Shown in pieces: positions 1 to 8,080 of a DNA stretch of 64,000 nt. Position numbers and translations under genes: made by a program. The DNA is taken from assembly GCA_016708905.1 (NCBI GenBank), contig JADJEV010000005.1, positions 186,001-250,000 on the forward strand, read 5' to 3'. The stretch is from Candidatus Methylophosphatis roskildensis. GTDB lineage: Bacteria > Pseudomonadota > Gammaproteobacteria > Burkholderiales > Rhodocyclaceae. The notes under the pieces were generated by a model that was not told the origin of the DNA, searched no databases, and saw nothing but the letters and a program-made list of their open reading frames with translations. Numbering within the stretch: position 1 is the first letter of the stretch; every line of letters begins with the position of its first letter.

Positions 1-137
1 GGTGCCAGCTTGAGTGCATGCGAGACATCGGCGATCGACAGCCCGCGCAGACGCCGTGCGTTGCCGAGAATCCCGCCCGGACTGAACCCCTCTTCCGATC
101 GGGATCCGATCATCTGCGTACCGACCGAATCGTTCAC
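1..137 (-). CDS. rodZ: RodZ-like cytoskeletal HTH protein, N-terminal part only
   Basis: Only the first 45 codons are in the window; the gene continues past the left edge. A GTG start overlaps the pilW stop as GTGA, and a second in-frame ATG lies eight codons later. The visible peptide has the start of an Xre-type helix-turn-helix of the RodZ family (LGNARRLRGLSIADVSHALK). RodZ proteins bind MreB at the inner face of the membrane and help set rod shape. Position directly after pilW and rlmN matches the conserved betaproteobacterial order. The family call rests on this short HTH and synteny alone. Confidence 0.7.
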   Translation of the reverse strand, partial: MNDSVGTQMIGSRSEEGFSPGGILGNARRLRGLSIADVSHALKLA

Positions 138-928
138 TCGAACTGCCCCTGGGCCAGCGACTTGTACTCGGGCGAATTCTTGAAATTGCGGCGCAGCTGG
201 CTCGCATAACTGGCCTCGGATTCGCGATTGCCGAGTTTGCGCTCGATGCGCAGGGCCAGCCAGATCGACTCGGCATTGGGCTCGCCGCGACTGATGACCT
301 CGTCGACCAGGCGCTTGGCTTCGTCGAGTTTCTTTTGCTGATAGCTGACTAGTGCCAGCAGATAGACCGCCTGGGTGTTCTGGCTATCGGCGATGACGGC
401 TCGGCGCAAATAGTCCTCGGCTGCCTTCGGCTCATCGATCCACAGCGAGCACATGCCGGCATTGGTGTAGGGATAGGTCGGATTCGGGTACAGTGGGTCG
501 CGTGCGGCGACCATCAACTTTTCGATCCCTTCCTTTCCACGCCCCTGGGTGCACAGAAACAGGCCGTAGGCGTTGTTGATCGCCGGATCCTTTGGCTCCA
601 GGCGAATCGCCTGCTCGAAATGCATCTGCGCCGTCGAGAACTCCCGCAGATAGACATGCACCAGCGCCAGCAGGTGATGGGCCGGTCCGTATTCCGGATC
701 GGCCTCGAGGGCCTTGCGCCCTTCCTCGATCGCGATCTTGAACTGGGCATCGGCGAAATAGGCGAAGGCGAGATCGGTCCGCGCCTTGGCCCGCACTTTC
801 GGTGCAGCCGGTTTGGGCAGCGGTTCGACTGTCGGCTCGGGCACAGGCTGCTGACGCACCACCTGCGGCGCACAGGCCGCGAGCGCGACGGACAATACGA
901 GGGCGAGAGTGGGAAGCGAACGTTTCAT
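134..928 (-). CDS. pilW: PilW/PilF-type TPR lipoprotein, type IV pilus biogenesis
   Basis: This encodes a 264-residue lipoprotein of the PilW/PilF family, the outer-membrane pilotin needed for assembly of the type IV pilus secretin PilQ. The start MKRSLPTLALVLSVALAAC gives a lipobox (LAAC) at residues 16-19; a longer upstream frame has no signal peptide, so this ATG was chosen. TPR repeats fill most of the rest, from 'AFAYFADAQFKIAIEEGRKA' onward. The ATG overlaps the rlmN stop as ATGA and the stop overlaps the rodZ-like start, so the three are probably translationally coupled in one operon. Confidence 0.88.
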   Translation of the reverse strand: MKRSLPTLALVLSVALAACAPQVVRQQPVPEPTVEPLPKPAAPKVRAKARTDLAFAYFADAQFKIAIEEGRKALEADPEYGPAHHLLALVHVYLREFSTAQMHFEQAIRLEPKDPAINNAYGLFLCTQGRGKEGIEKLMVAARDPLYPNPTYPYTNAGMCSLWIDEPKAAEDYLRRAVIADSQNTQAVYLLALVSYQQKKLDEAKRLVDEVISRGEPNAESIWLALRIERKLGNRESEASYASQLRRNFKNSPEYKSLAQGQFE

Positions 929-2037
929 CAATGCACCTGGGCGATCTGCACGGCGCGCCGGGTGCGCCGCGTCTTGTCCTGCACCTGGCCGGCCAACTGG
1001 CCACAAGCGGCATCGACGTCATCGCCGCGCGTCTTGCGAACGGTGGTGACGACTTCCGCGTCGAGCAGGCGCTGCTGAAAGGCACGGATGCGGGTGTTGC
1101 TCGAACGCCGATAGGACGAACCCGGGAACGGATTGAACGGTATCAGGTTGAACTTGCACGGCAGGTCGCCGACCATGCCGAGGAGCTCGCGCGCATGCGC
1201 ATCGCTGTCGTTGATGCCGTCGATCATCACGTACTCGAAGGTGATGAAATCGCGGGGCGCGCGTTCGAGATAGCGGCGACATGCGTCCATCAGCCCGGCC
1301 AGCGGATACTTCCGGTTGATCGGCATCAACTGGTCGCGCAGCGCGTCGTTCGGCGCATGCAGCGAAACCGCCAATGCCACCGGGCAGGCGTCGCGCAGGC
1401 GGTCGATCGCCGGCACGATGCCCGAGGTGGACACCGTAACGCGCCGGCGCGACAGCCCGTAGGCATTGTCATCGAGCATCAGTCTGAGCGCGACGACGAC
1501 ATTGTCGAAGTTGGCCAGCGGCTCGCCCATGCCCATCATCACGACGTTGCTGATGGTGCGTTCGTCCGAATCGCCGCTGCCGAAATCACCCAGCGCCCGC
1601 TTGGCGAACCAGAGCTGGCCGATGATTTCGGCCACGCTCAGATTGCGGTTGAAGCCCTGCCGGCCGGTCGAACAGAACGAACAGTCGAGCGCACAACCGG
1701 CCTGCGAAGAGACGCACAGCGTGCCGCGACTGGTTTCCGGAATGAATACCGTCTCGATCGCATTCGCGCCGCCGACGTCGAGCAGCCATTTGCGTGTGCC
1801 GTCGTCGGAAGTGGTATCGCGCACCACCTGCGGCGCAAGCACGCAGGCGACTTCGGCCAGACACCCACGCAGCGATTTGGCCACGTCGGTCATCCCGGCG
1901 AAATCGGCTACGCCGCGCTGGTGCACCCAGTGCATCACCTGCAGCGCGCGCATCCTCGTGCGTTCGGGCTTCTCGCCCAGTTCGGCAAGGAACCGGGCGA
2001 GTCCGTCAGCGTCGAAGTCCAGCAGGTTGACCGTCAT
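928..2037 (-). CDS. rlmN: Dual-specificity 23S rRNA/tRNA m2A methyltransferase RlmN
   Basis: RlmN is a radical-SAM enzyme that methylates C2 of A2503 in 23S rRNA and A37 of some tRNAs. The 369-residue product has the radical-SAM cysteines in GCALDCSFCSTG (CxxxCxxC) and the conserved NVVMMGMGEPLANFDNV segment. The C-terminal catalytic cysteine is expected near RKTRGDDVDAACGQLAG, which is present. The start MTVNLLDFD fits the family; upstream in-frame ATGs would add 39 low-complexity residues and run into the ndk region. It lies between ndk and pilW in the usual betaproteobacterial order. Confidence 0.95.
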   Translation of the reverse strand: MTVNLLDFDADGLARFLAELGEKPERTRMRALQVMHWVHQRGVADFAGMTDVAKSLRGCLAEVACVLAPQVVRDTTSDDGTRKWLLDVGGANAIETVFIPETSRGTLCVSSQAGCALDCSFCSTGRQGFNRNLSVAEIIGQLWFAKRALGDFGSGDSDERTISNVVMMGMGEPLANFDNVVVALRLMLDDNAYGLSRRRVTVSTSGIVPAIDRLRDACPVALAVSLHAPNDALRDQLMPINRKYPLAGLMDACRRYLERAPRDFITFEYVMIDGINDSDAHARELLGMVGDLPCKFNLIPFNPFPGSSYRRSSNTRIRAFQQRLLDAEVVTTVRKTRGDDVDAACGQLAGQVQDKTRRTRRAVQIAQVH

Positions 2038-2059
2038 GCGGCGCGACCATCCCCGGCGA

Positions 2060-2485
2060 TCAGCGCGAGTAGACCTGACAAGCCGGGAAGAAATAGGCGA
2101 TCTCGACCTTGGCGGTATCCGGACCGTCGGAACCGTGCACCGCGTTGGCATCAATGCTGGTCGCGAAATCGGCCCGTATCGTGCCTGGGGCAGCCTTCTT
2201 CGGATCGGTCGCGCCCATCAGGTCACGGTTCTTGGCGATCGCGTTGTCGCCTTCAAGCGCCTGGATCATCACCGGGCCGGAGACCATGAAGTCGACCAGA
2301 TCCTTGAAGAACGGGCGCTCGCGGTGCACCGCATAGAAACCTTCGGCCTCATTGCGCGACAGGTGCACCAGCCTGGAGGCGATGATCTTCAGACCAGCGT
2401 CTTCGAAGCGCTGGTAGATCTTGCCGATCACGTTCTTCGCCACGGCATCCGGTTTGATGATCGAGAGGGTACGTTCGACGGCCAT
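2060..2485 (-). CDS. ndk: Nucleoside diphosphate kinase
   Basis: Ndk transfers the gamma phosphate of ATP to nucleoside diphosphates through a phosphohistidine. At 141 residues it has normal length. MAVERTLSIIKPDAVAKNVIG is the standard N-terminus, and the active-site histidine sits in NAVHGSDGPDTAKVEIAYFF near residue 117. It is the first gene of the ndk-rlmN-pilW-rodZ block, 22 bp upstream of rlmN. The 246 bp before it contain no convincing gene and probably hold the promoter. Confidence 0.97.
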   Translation of the reverse strand: MAVERTLSIIKPDAVAKNVIGKIYQRFEDAGLKIIASRLVHLSRNEAEGFYAVHRERPFFKDLVDFMVSGPVMIQALEGDNAIAKNRDLMGATDPKKAAPGTIRADFATSIDANAVHGSDGPDTAKVEIAYFFPACQVYSR

Positions 2486-2731
2486 TTGATGCTCCTAAAT
2501 GCAAGAATTGAAAACGATTAGTACGTCCGACGGCTAACTTGAGATTGTATCAGCATCAGGCTCCGCCAGCGTGGGACGGACAGCCGAGCGCCGCGAGTGC
2601 GCCAACGCGACCGGCCAGGATCGTTCATCCATGCGGGCTTCCGGCCAGAGCCCTGGTAGACCGCCAGTCCATGCGGTCTCTGGCCAATTCTGAGCCCGGT
2701 CGAAAACGCCTACCCGCGCACCGCCGGAGAT

Positions 2732-3085
2732 TCACGCCGACTGTTCGCGCATTGCTCTCAGGTCGCGCAGCAGGTTCGGCACATCGTCCCGGACAATGCT
2801 CCACAGTGTGTCGTTGTCGATGCCGAGATAGCCGTGAATCAGGCGATTGCGCGTGGCAACGACCATGCGCCACGGAATCTCCGTGTGGGCTTGCCGTAGC
2901 GTATCGGGAATATGCGTCGCCGCTTCGCCGATCAGTTCGAGGTTGCGAAGCGTCGCATCGTAGTTCAAGCCGCCGGCTGCAAAGCTGGCTGCGTCGAGGC
3001 CGCGGGTGTAGGCAAGCACCCTTTCAGCGAAACCGATCATGTCATCCAGATAGAACCGCCACTCGCGGCCGGCTGTATCAGACAT
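2732..3085 (-). CDS. hepT: HepT-like toxin (DUF86/HEPN ribonuclease)
   Basis: This 117-residue helical protein is of the HepT family, the toxin of HepT/MntA modules. The catalytic Rx4-6HxY motif of HEPN RNases is visible as RNRLIHGY (R79, H84, Y86). The start MSDTAGREW was chosen because it overlaps the antitoxin stop by 8 bp; the longer frame reads through the antitoxin in another phase. In characterised pairs MntA AMPylates the tyrosine region of HepT and silences it; that this pair works the same way is inferred. Both active-site motifs are intact. Confidence 0.88.
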   Translation of the reverse strand: MSDTAGREWRFYLDDMIGFAERVLAYTRGLDAASFAAGGLNYDATLRNLELIGEAATHIPDTLRQAHTEIPWRMVVATRNRLIHGYLGIDNDTLWSIVRDDVPNLLRDLRAMREQSA

Positions 3086-3368
3086 CCAGCGCCTCTCGCT
3101 CGATGAAGGGACGCAGTTCCTTGCGCAGGGCCTTCTCCGTGACCAGATCGACCGGGCGACCCAGCAGATCCTCAAGGTAGAACTGTACGCCGAAATAACG
3201 TGCGGAACTGGCGCAGCCCTCGAAGGCGACGAGCACATCCACGTCGCTGTCTGGCCGCGCAACATCACGCGCCGTGGAACCGAACAAGGCCAATCGGGTC
3301 ACGCCGAATCGCGCCGCCAGGATTGGCTTGCTGCTCGCCAGGAGGGACAACACCTGTTCGCGATTCAT
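3078..3368 (-). CDS. mntA: MntA-like nucleotidyltransferase antitoxin
   Basis: This 96-residue minimal nucleotidyltransferase has the GSx10DxD signature (G30, S31, D42, D44 in GSTARDVARPDSDVD) that binds metal and ATP. It lies directly upstream of hepT on the same strand with an 8-bp overlap, the standard antitoxin-first layout. Members of this family neutralise HepT by AMP transfer. The start MNREQVLSLL is preceded by GAGGAGG-like sequence; upstream frame extensions are low-complexity. The pair sits between the ndk block and the polyamine operon, consistent with a later insertion, although no mobile ends are seen. Confidence 0.88.
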   Translation of the reverse strand: MNREQVLSLLASSKPILAARFGVTRLALFGSTARDVARPDSDVDVLVAFEGCASSARYFGVQFYLEDLLGRPVDLVTEKALRKELRPFIEREALDV

Positions 3369-3508
3369 GCGAGTTCCTCCTCGAACGAATCGATTCGACC
3401 GTGCGGAACTCCGCGTCCGACCGATTCCCCGGCTACCGCCGCCACCCGCCGCGCCGCCGTTGCGGGGAAGGAAAGGAAAATCTGGCTCGAGACCGGCATG
3501 TTCGAACC

Positions 3509-4831
3509 CTACTCCACCCCGCTCAGCACCTCGGCAATGGTGTCGAAGATCCGCGCGATCTGCGCTGCGTCGACGATCAGCGGCGGCGAGATTGCGAGGA
3601 TGTCGCCGGTGGCGCGCACCAGCACGCCTCGCTCGAGGCACTTGACGAAAGCCTCGTAGGCGCGTGCGCCGGGCTTGCCTTCGCGCGGGGCGAATTCGAC
3701 GCCGGCAACCAGGCCGAGATTGCGCACGTCGATCACGTGACGTTTCCCTTTGAGGCTGTGGGCCGCGTCCTCGAAGGCCGGCGACATCGCGGCCGCCTGT
3801 TCGAAGGTGCCTTCGCGCTGGTACAGATCGAGGGTTGCGCAGGCGGCAGCCGCGGCGAGCGGATGGCCCGAGTAGGTGTAGCCGTGGAAGAACTCGACCG
3901 CACCCTCCGCGCCAGCGTTGACCACCGCGTCATGAATGGCACGCTTGACCGCCACTGCGCCCATCGGCACCGAGGCATTGTTTACCGCCTTGGCCATGGT
4001 CAGGATGTCCGGTGTCACCTTGAACTTCTGCGCCGCAAATGCGGTGCCGAGCCGTCCGAAGCCGCTGATCACCTCGTCGAAGATCAGCAACAGACCATGC
4101 TTGTCGCAGATCGCGCGCAGGCGCTCGAGGTAGCCCTGCGGCGGGATCAGCACGCCGGTCGAACCGGCCATCGGTTCGACGATCACCGCGGCGATCGTGG
4201 AGGCATCGTGCAGCGTGACCAGGCGTTCGAGTTCGTCGGCCAGATGCGCACCCCAGGCCGGCTGGCCGCGCGAAAAGGCGTTGTGTTCTAGGTTGTGGGT
4301 ATGCTGCAGGTGATCGACACTCGGCAGCAGTGCGCCAGAGAACATCTTGCGGTTGGGCAGTATGCCGCCGACCGATATGCCGCCGAAGCCCACGCCGTGA
4401 TAGCCGCGTTCGCGCCCGATGAAGCGGTTGCGCTGCCCCTCGCCTCGCGCGCGGTGGTAGGCCAGCGCGATCTTCAGCGCGGTATCGACCGATTCGGAAC
4501 CCGAGTTGGTGAAAAAGATCCGGTCGAGCCCGGCCGGGGTGATCTCGGCCAGCTTCGAGGCCGCCTCGAACACCAGCGGATGTCCCATCTGAAAGGTTGG
4601 CGCGAAATCGAGATTGGCCGCGGCCTGCTGGATCGCGCCGACAATCTCGTCGCGGCAATGGCCGGCATTGACACACCACAAACCGCCGCTGCCGTCGAGG
4701 ATTTGCCGACCGTCGTGGCTCGTGTAGTACATGCCCTTGGCCGACACCAGGAGCCGCGGCGCGGACTTGTACTGGCGGTTGGCGGTAAACGGCATCCAGA
4801 AGTTCGAGAGGTCGAGGTCTTGAGTGGTCAT
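3509..4831 (-). CDS. Omega-amino acid:pyruvate / beta-alanine:pyruvate transaminase
   Basis: This is a class III PLP-dependent aminotransferase of 440 residues. The start (FWMPFTANRQYKSAPR) is characteristic of the omega-amino acid:pyruvate aminotransferase group, which moves the terminal amino group of beta-alanine, GABA or similar compounds to pyruvate. The PLP site is visible as FDEVISGFGR (D252) and the Schiff-base lysine K281 in LTMAKAVNN. It is the last gene of the polyamine operon, 112 bp after puuC, with a 20-codon reading frame between them. As no GABA transaminase gene of the PuuE/GabT type is seen nearby, it may take the GABA step; that is inference. Confidence 0.87.
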   Translation of the reverse strand: MTTQDLDLSNFWMPFTANRQYKSAPRLLVSAKGMYYTSHDGRQILDGSGGLWCVNAGHCRDEIVGAIQQAAANLDFAPTFQMGHPLVFEAASKLAEITPAGLDRIFFTNSGSESVDTALKIALAYHRARGEGQRNRFIGRERGYHGVGFGGISVGGILPNRKMFSGALLPSVDHLQHTHNLEHNAFSRGQPAWGAHLADELERLVTLHDASTIAAVIVEPMAGSTGVLIPPQGYLERLRAICDKHGLLLIFDEVISGFGRLGTAFAAQKFKVTPDILTMAKAVNNASVPMGAVAVKRAIHDAVVNAGAEGAVEFFHGYTYSGHPLAAAAACATLDLYQREGTFEQAAAMSPAFEDAAHSLKGKRHVIDVRNLGLVAGVEFAPREGKPGARAYEAFVKCLERGVLVRATGDILAISPPLIVDAAQIARIFDTIAEVLSGVE

Positions 4832-4864
4832 GGTGTTCTCGGAGGATGGACAGTGGGGTTCGGA

Positions 4865-4927
4865 TCAGAAGAAATCGGCGTAACGCGCGATCGCTTCAGG
4901 ACGCACGATACGCTTGAAGTTTGCCAT
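4865..4927 (-). CDS. Possible 20-residue peptide between puuC and the transaminase
   Basis: A short frame starts with ATG 16 bp after the puuC stop and reads MANFKRIVRPEAIARYADFF before TGA. A GGGAAG stretch lies about 8 bases upstream and could serve as ribosome binding site. It is in the same direction as its neighbours. The peptide is basic and could form an amphipathic helix, but nothing is known to match it. It may be a leader peptide, a remnant or chance. Confidence 0.25.
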   Translation of the reverse strand: MANFKRIVRPEAIARYADFF

Positions 4928-4943
4928 GATGGCTTCCCGGGTT

Positions 4944-6440
4944 TCAGTCGAGACGAATCCAGGTCGTCTTGAGTTCGGTGTATTTGTCGAGCGCGTGGAG
5001 CGACTTGTCGCGCCCATTGCCCGACTGCTTGTAGCCGCCGAAGGGCACGGTGATGTCGTCTTCGTCGTACTGGTTCACGTGCACCGTGCCGGCGCGCAGG
5101 GCGCGGGCCACCTTGTGCGCCTTGCTGATGTCACGCGTCCATATCGAGGCCTGCAGACCGTAGGGCGTTGCGTTGGCGGTGCGCACCGCCTCGGCCACGT
5201 CGTCGAAGGCCAGCACCGACAGCACCGGGCCGAAGATCTCCTCGCGGGCGATGCTCATGTCGTTGCGCACCTCGTCGAAAATCGTCGGCTGCACGTAGAA
5301 GCCGCCGCTGTCGACACGCGCACGGTCGCCACCGACAAGCAGCCTCGCGCCCTCCGAAACACCGGCATCGATATAGCGCATGACGGTCTGCAACTGGACA
5401 TCGTCTACCAGCGCACCCATCGTGGTCCTGGCCTCGAGCGGATCGCCGGGCGCGTAATCGGCCACCCTGGCCAGCGCGCGTTCGAGAAACATGTCCTTGA
5501 TCGGGCGCTCGATGAGCAGGCGCGAGGGTGCGTTGCAGCTCTCGCCCTGATTGTAGAAGATCGAGCCAATCGCCGCGTCTACCGCCCGGTCGAGGTAGGC
5601 GACGTCGGCACAGACGATCAGCGGCGACTTACCGCCGAGTTCGGTCCATGCCCGCTTGAGGTTCGTCTGGCCGGAATACTGCATGATCTGTTTGCCGACG
5701 CGGGTCGAACCCGTGAACGCGATGCAATCGACATCGTTGTGCAGGGCCAGTGCCTGCCCCGCCTCATGGCCGTATCCCGGCACCACATTGAGCACGCCTT
5801 CCGGCAGGCCTGCTGCGAGCGCGAGCTCACCGAGGCGCAAGGCGGTGAGTGGCGATTTTTCCGAGGGCTTGAGCACCACGCTGTTGCCGGTCGCCAGCGC
5901 CGGAGCGATCTTCCACGCAGCCATCAGCATCGGGTAATTCCACGGCACGATCGCGCCGACCACGCCGACCGGCTCGCGCGTGATCAGCGCCAGCGAGTTC
6001 TCCGCCGTCGGCGCGATTTCGTCGTAGACCTTGTCGATCGCCTCTCCGTACCAGCGCAGGGTGTTGGCGGCGGCATTCACGTCGGTCGCGCGCGACGCGG
6101 CGATCGGCTTGCCCATGTCGAGCGTCTCGGTGAGCGCGAGTTCGTCCCGGTTTTCCAGCAGCAGCTCGGCAAAGCGGATCAGGATGCGCTTGCGCGCCGC
6201 CGGCGCTGTGCCGGCCCAGCGGCGATCCTCGAAAGCGCCACGCGCCGAAGCCACGGCGGCGTCGATATCCTTTTCGGCGCAGCGGGCGACGTCGGCCAGC
6301 TTGCGGCCGTCGACCGGCGAAATGCAGTCGAAGTGCGCGCCGTCGATCGCATCGACGCGCTTGCCGCCGATCAGCGCCCGCCCGTCGATCTTCAGTTGCG
6401 CGGCCCGTTCGTGCCACGACCTGTTCGACTCGTTCATCAT
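4944..6440 (-). CDS. puuC: Gamma-glutamyl-gamma-aminobutyraldehyde dehydrogenase
   Basis: This NAD(P)-dependent aldehyde dehydrogenase has 498 residues, close to PuuC/KauB, which oxidise gamma-glutamyl-aminobutyraldehyde or 4-aminobutyraldehyde to the acid. Catalytic residues are visible: N168 in PWNYP, E267 in ELGGKSP and C302 in YNQGESC. It lies 150 bp downstream of gabD on the same strand. The next gene is an omega-transaminase. No puuB oxidase is present, so the aldehyde is probably supplied by the SpuC-like transaminase in the same cluster. Closely spaced double ATG at the start. Confidence 0.88.
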   Translation of the reverse strand: MMNESNRSWHERAAQLKIDGRALIGGKRVDAIDGAHFDCISPVDGRKLADVARCAEKDIDAAVASARGAFEDRRWAGTAPAARKRILIRFAELLLENRDELALTETLDMGKPIAASRATDVNAAANTLRWYGEAIDKVYDEIAPTAENSLALITREPVGVVGAIVPWNYPMLMAAWKIAPALATGNSVVLKPSEKSPLTALRLGELALAAGLPEGVLNVVPGYGHEAGQALALHNDVDCIAFTGSTRVGKQIMQYSGQTNLKRAWTELGGKSPLIVCADVAYLDRAVDAAIGSIFYNQGESCNAPSRLLIERPIKDMFLERALARVADYAPGDPLEARTTMGALVDDVQLQTVMRYIDAGVSEGARLLVGGDRARVDSGGFYVQPTIFDEVRNDMSIAREEIFGPVLSVLAFDDVAEAVRTANATPYGLQASIWTRDISKAHKVARALRAGTVHVNQYDEDDITVPFGGYKQSGNGRDKSLHALDKYTELKTTWIRLD

Positions 6441-6590
6441 CGCGCTCCGTTACCGCGAGCGGCATGGCCTGGAAGCCTCATGGATAAAGGGCCTTGCGGC
6501 ATGCTATCTGGAGATCGCCATTCCATGAGATTCTCCGGCATGCCATGTTGAAGGTCTCCTATCCATCCGGCTTTCCGGCCACACCGCCTG

Positions 6591-8048
6591 TCATTTGTCG
6601 ATGTCGCCGAGACACAGATACTTGATCTCGAGATATTCCTCGATGCCGTGGCGCGAGCCCTCGCGCCCGAGGCCCGACTGCTTGACGCCGCCGAACGGCG
6701 CCACCTCGGTCGAGATCAGTCCGGTGTTGATGCCGACCATGCCGTACTCGAGCGCCTCGGCCACGCGCCAGATGCGGCCGATGTCGCGACTGTAGAAATA
6801 CGAGGCCAGGCCGAATTCGGTACGGTTGGCGAGTTCGATGACTTCGGCTTCGTCCTTGAATCGGATCAGCGGCGCCACCGGGCCGAAGGTTTCTTCGCGG
6901 AACACCTTCATGTCGGCCGTGACCCCGGTCAATACCGTCGGTTCGTAGAAGGTGCCGCCGAGTGCATGCCGCCTGCCTCCGGCGATCACCTTGCCGCCGC
7001 CCGCAAGGACGTCGCCGACGTGCTCCTCGACCTTGGCCAGTGCATCCAGTGTGATCAGCGGGCCCTGCTGCACGCCGGCCTCGATGCCGCTGCCGACCTT
7101 GAGCTGGCGCACGCGCAGCGCGAGCTGTTCCGCGAACGCGTCATACGCGCCGGCCTGCACGAACAGCCGGTTGGCGCAGACGCAGGTCTGCCCGGTGTTG
7201 CGGAACTTGGAGATCATCGCGCCTTCGACCGCCGATTCGAGATCGGCATCGTCGAACACGATGAAGGGTGCGTTGCCGCCGAGTTCCAGCGACAGTTTCT
7301 TGATCGTGTCCGAGCACTGGCGCATCAGCAGTCGGCCGACTTCGGTCGAGCCGGTGAACGAGAGCTTTGCAACGATCGGGCTGCTGGTGAGCTCGCCGCC
7401 GATCGCAGCCGGATGGCCGGTCAGCACCGAGAACACGCCCTTCGGAACGCCCGCTTCCTCGGCCAGCACCGCCAGGGCCAGCGCCGAAAAGGGCGTCTCC
7501 AGCGCCGGCTTCACCACCATCGCGCAGCCGGCAGCCAGCGCCGGACCAGCCTTGCGCGTGATCATCGCATTCGGGAAATTCCACGGCGTGATCGCTGCGG
7601 TCACGCCGATCGGCTGCTTGATGACGATGATGCGCTTGTCGGCCGCATGCTGCGGAATGGTTTCGCCGTAGATGCGCTTGGCTTCCTCGGCGAACCACTC
7701 GATGAAGGACGCGCCATAGGCGATCTCGCCGCGCGCCTCGGCCAGCGGCTTGCCCTGCTCGGCGGTCAGGATCTGCGCCAGATCCTCCTGGTTGGCCATC
7801 ATCAGGTCGAACCAGCGGCGCAGAACGACGCCGCGCTCCCTGGCGGTTTTCGCCGCCCAGGCTTTCTGCGCCGCACGCGCGCCGTCGATCGCCCGGCGGG
7901 TTTCCGCCGCGCCCATCATCGGCACCGTGCCGAGTTGTTCGCGTGTCGCCGGGTTGCTTACGGGCGCGGTCTCGCCGCTGTCGGCGTCGCACCATACGCC
8001 GTCGAGATAAGCCTGGGTGCGCAGCAGATCGGGTCTTGCGAGTTGCAT
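6591..8048 (-). CDS. gabD: NAD(P)-dependent succinate-semialdehyde dehydrogenase
   Basis: The 485-residue aldehyde dehydrogenase converts succinate semialdehyde from GABA to succinate. E255 (LELGGNAP) and C289 (TGQTCVCANR) mark the active site; the two-cysteine CVC pattern is typical of GabD enzymes with redox switching. The start MQLARPDLLRTQAYLDG was chosen over a long upstream frame that overlaps the transaminase gene. It lies 32 bp after the spuC-like gene in one operon and supplies the exit of putrescine carbon to the TCA cycle. Confidence 0.92.
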   Translation of the reverse strand: MQLARPDLLRTQAYLDGVWCDADSGETAPVSNPATREQLGTVPMMGAAETRRAIDGARAAQKAWAAKTARERGVVLRRWFDLMMANQEDLAQILTAEQGKPLAEARGEIAYGASFIEWFAEEAKRIYGETIPQHAADKRIIVIKQPIGVTAAITPWNFPNAMITRKAGPALAAGCAMVVKPALETPFSALALAVLAEEAGVPKGVFSVLTGHPAAIGGELTSSPIVAKLSFTGSTEVGRLLMRQCSDTIKKLSLELGGNAPFIVFDDADLESAVEGAMISKFRNTGQTCVCANRLFVQAGAYDAFAEQLALRVRQLKVGSGIEAGVQQGPLITLDALAKVEEHVGDVLAGGGKVIAGGRRHALGGTFYEPTVLTGVTADMKVFREETFGPVAPLIRFKDEAEVIELANRTEFGLASYFYSRDIGRIWRVAEALEYGMVGINTGLISTEVAPFGGVKQSGLGREGSRHGIEEYLEIKYLCLGDIDK

Positions 8049-8080
8049 GACGTGTCCTTCCCTCGCCCGGCCGCCCGGGG

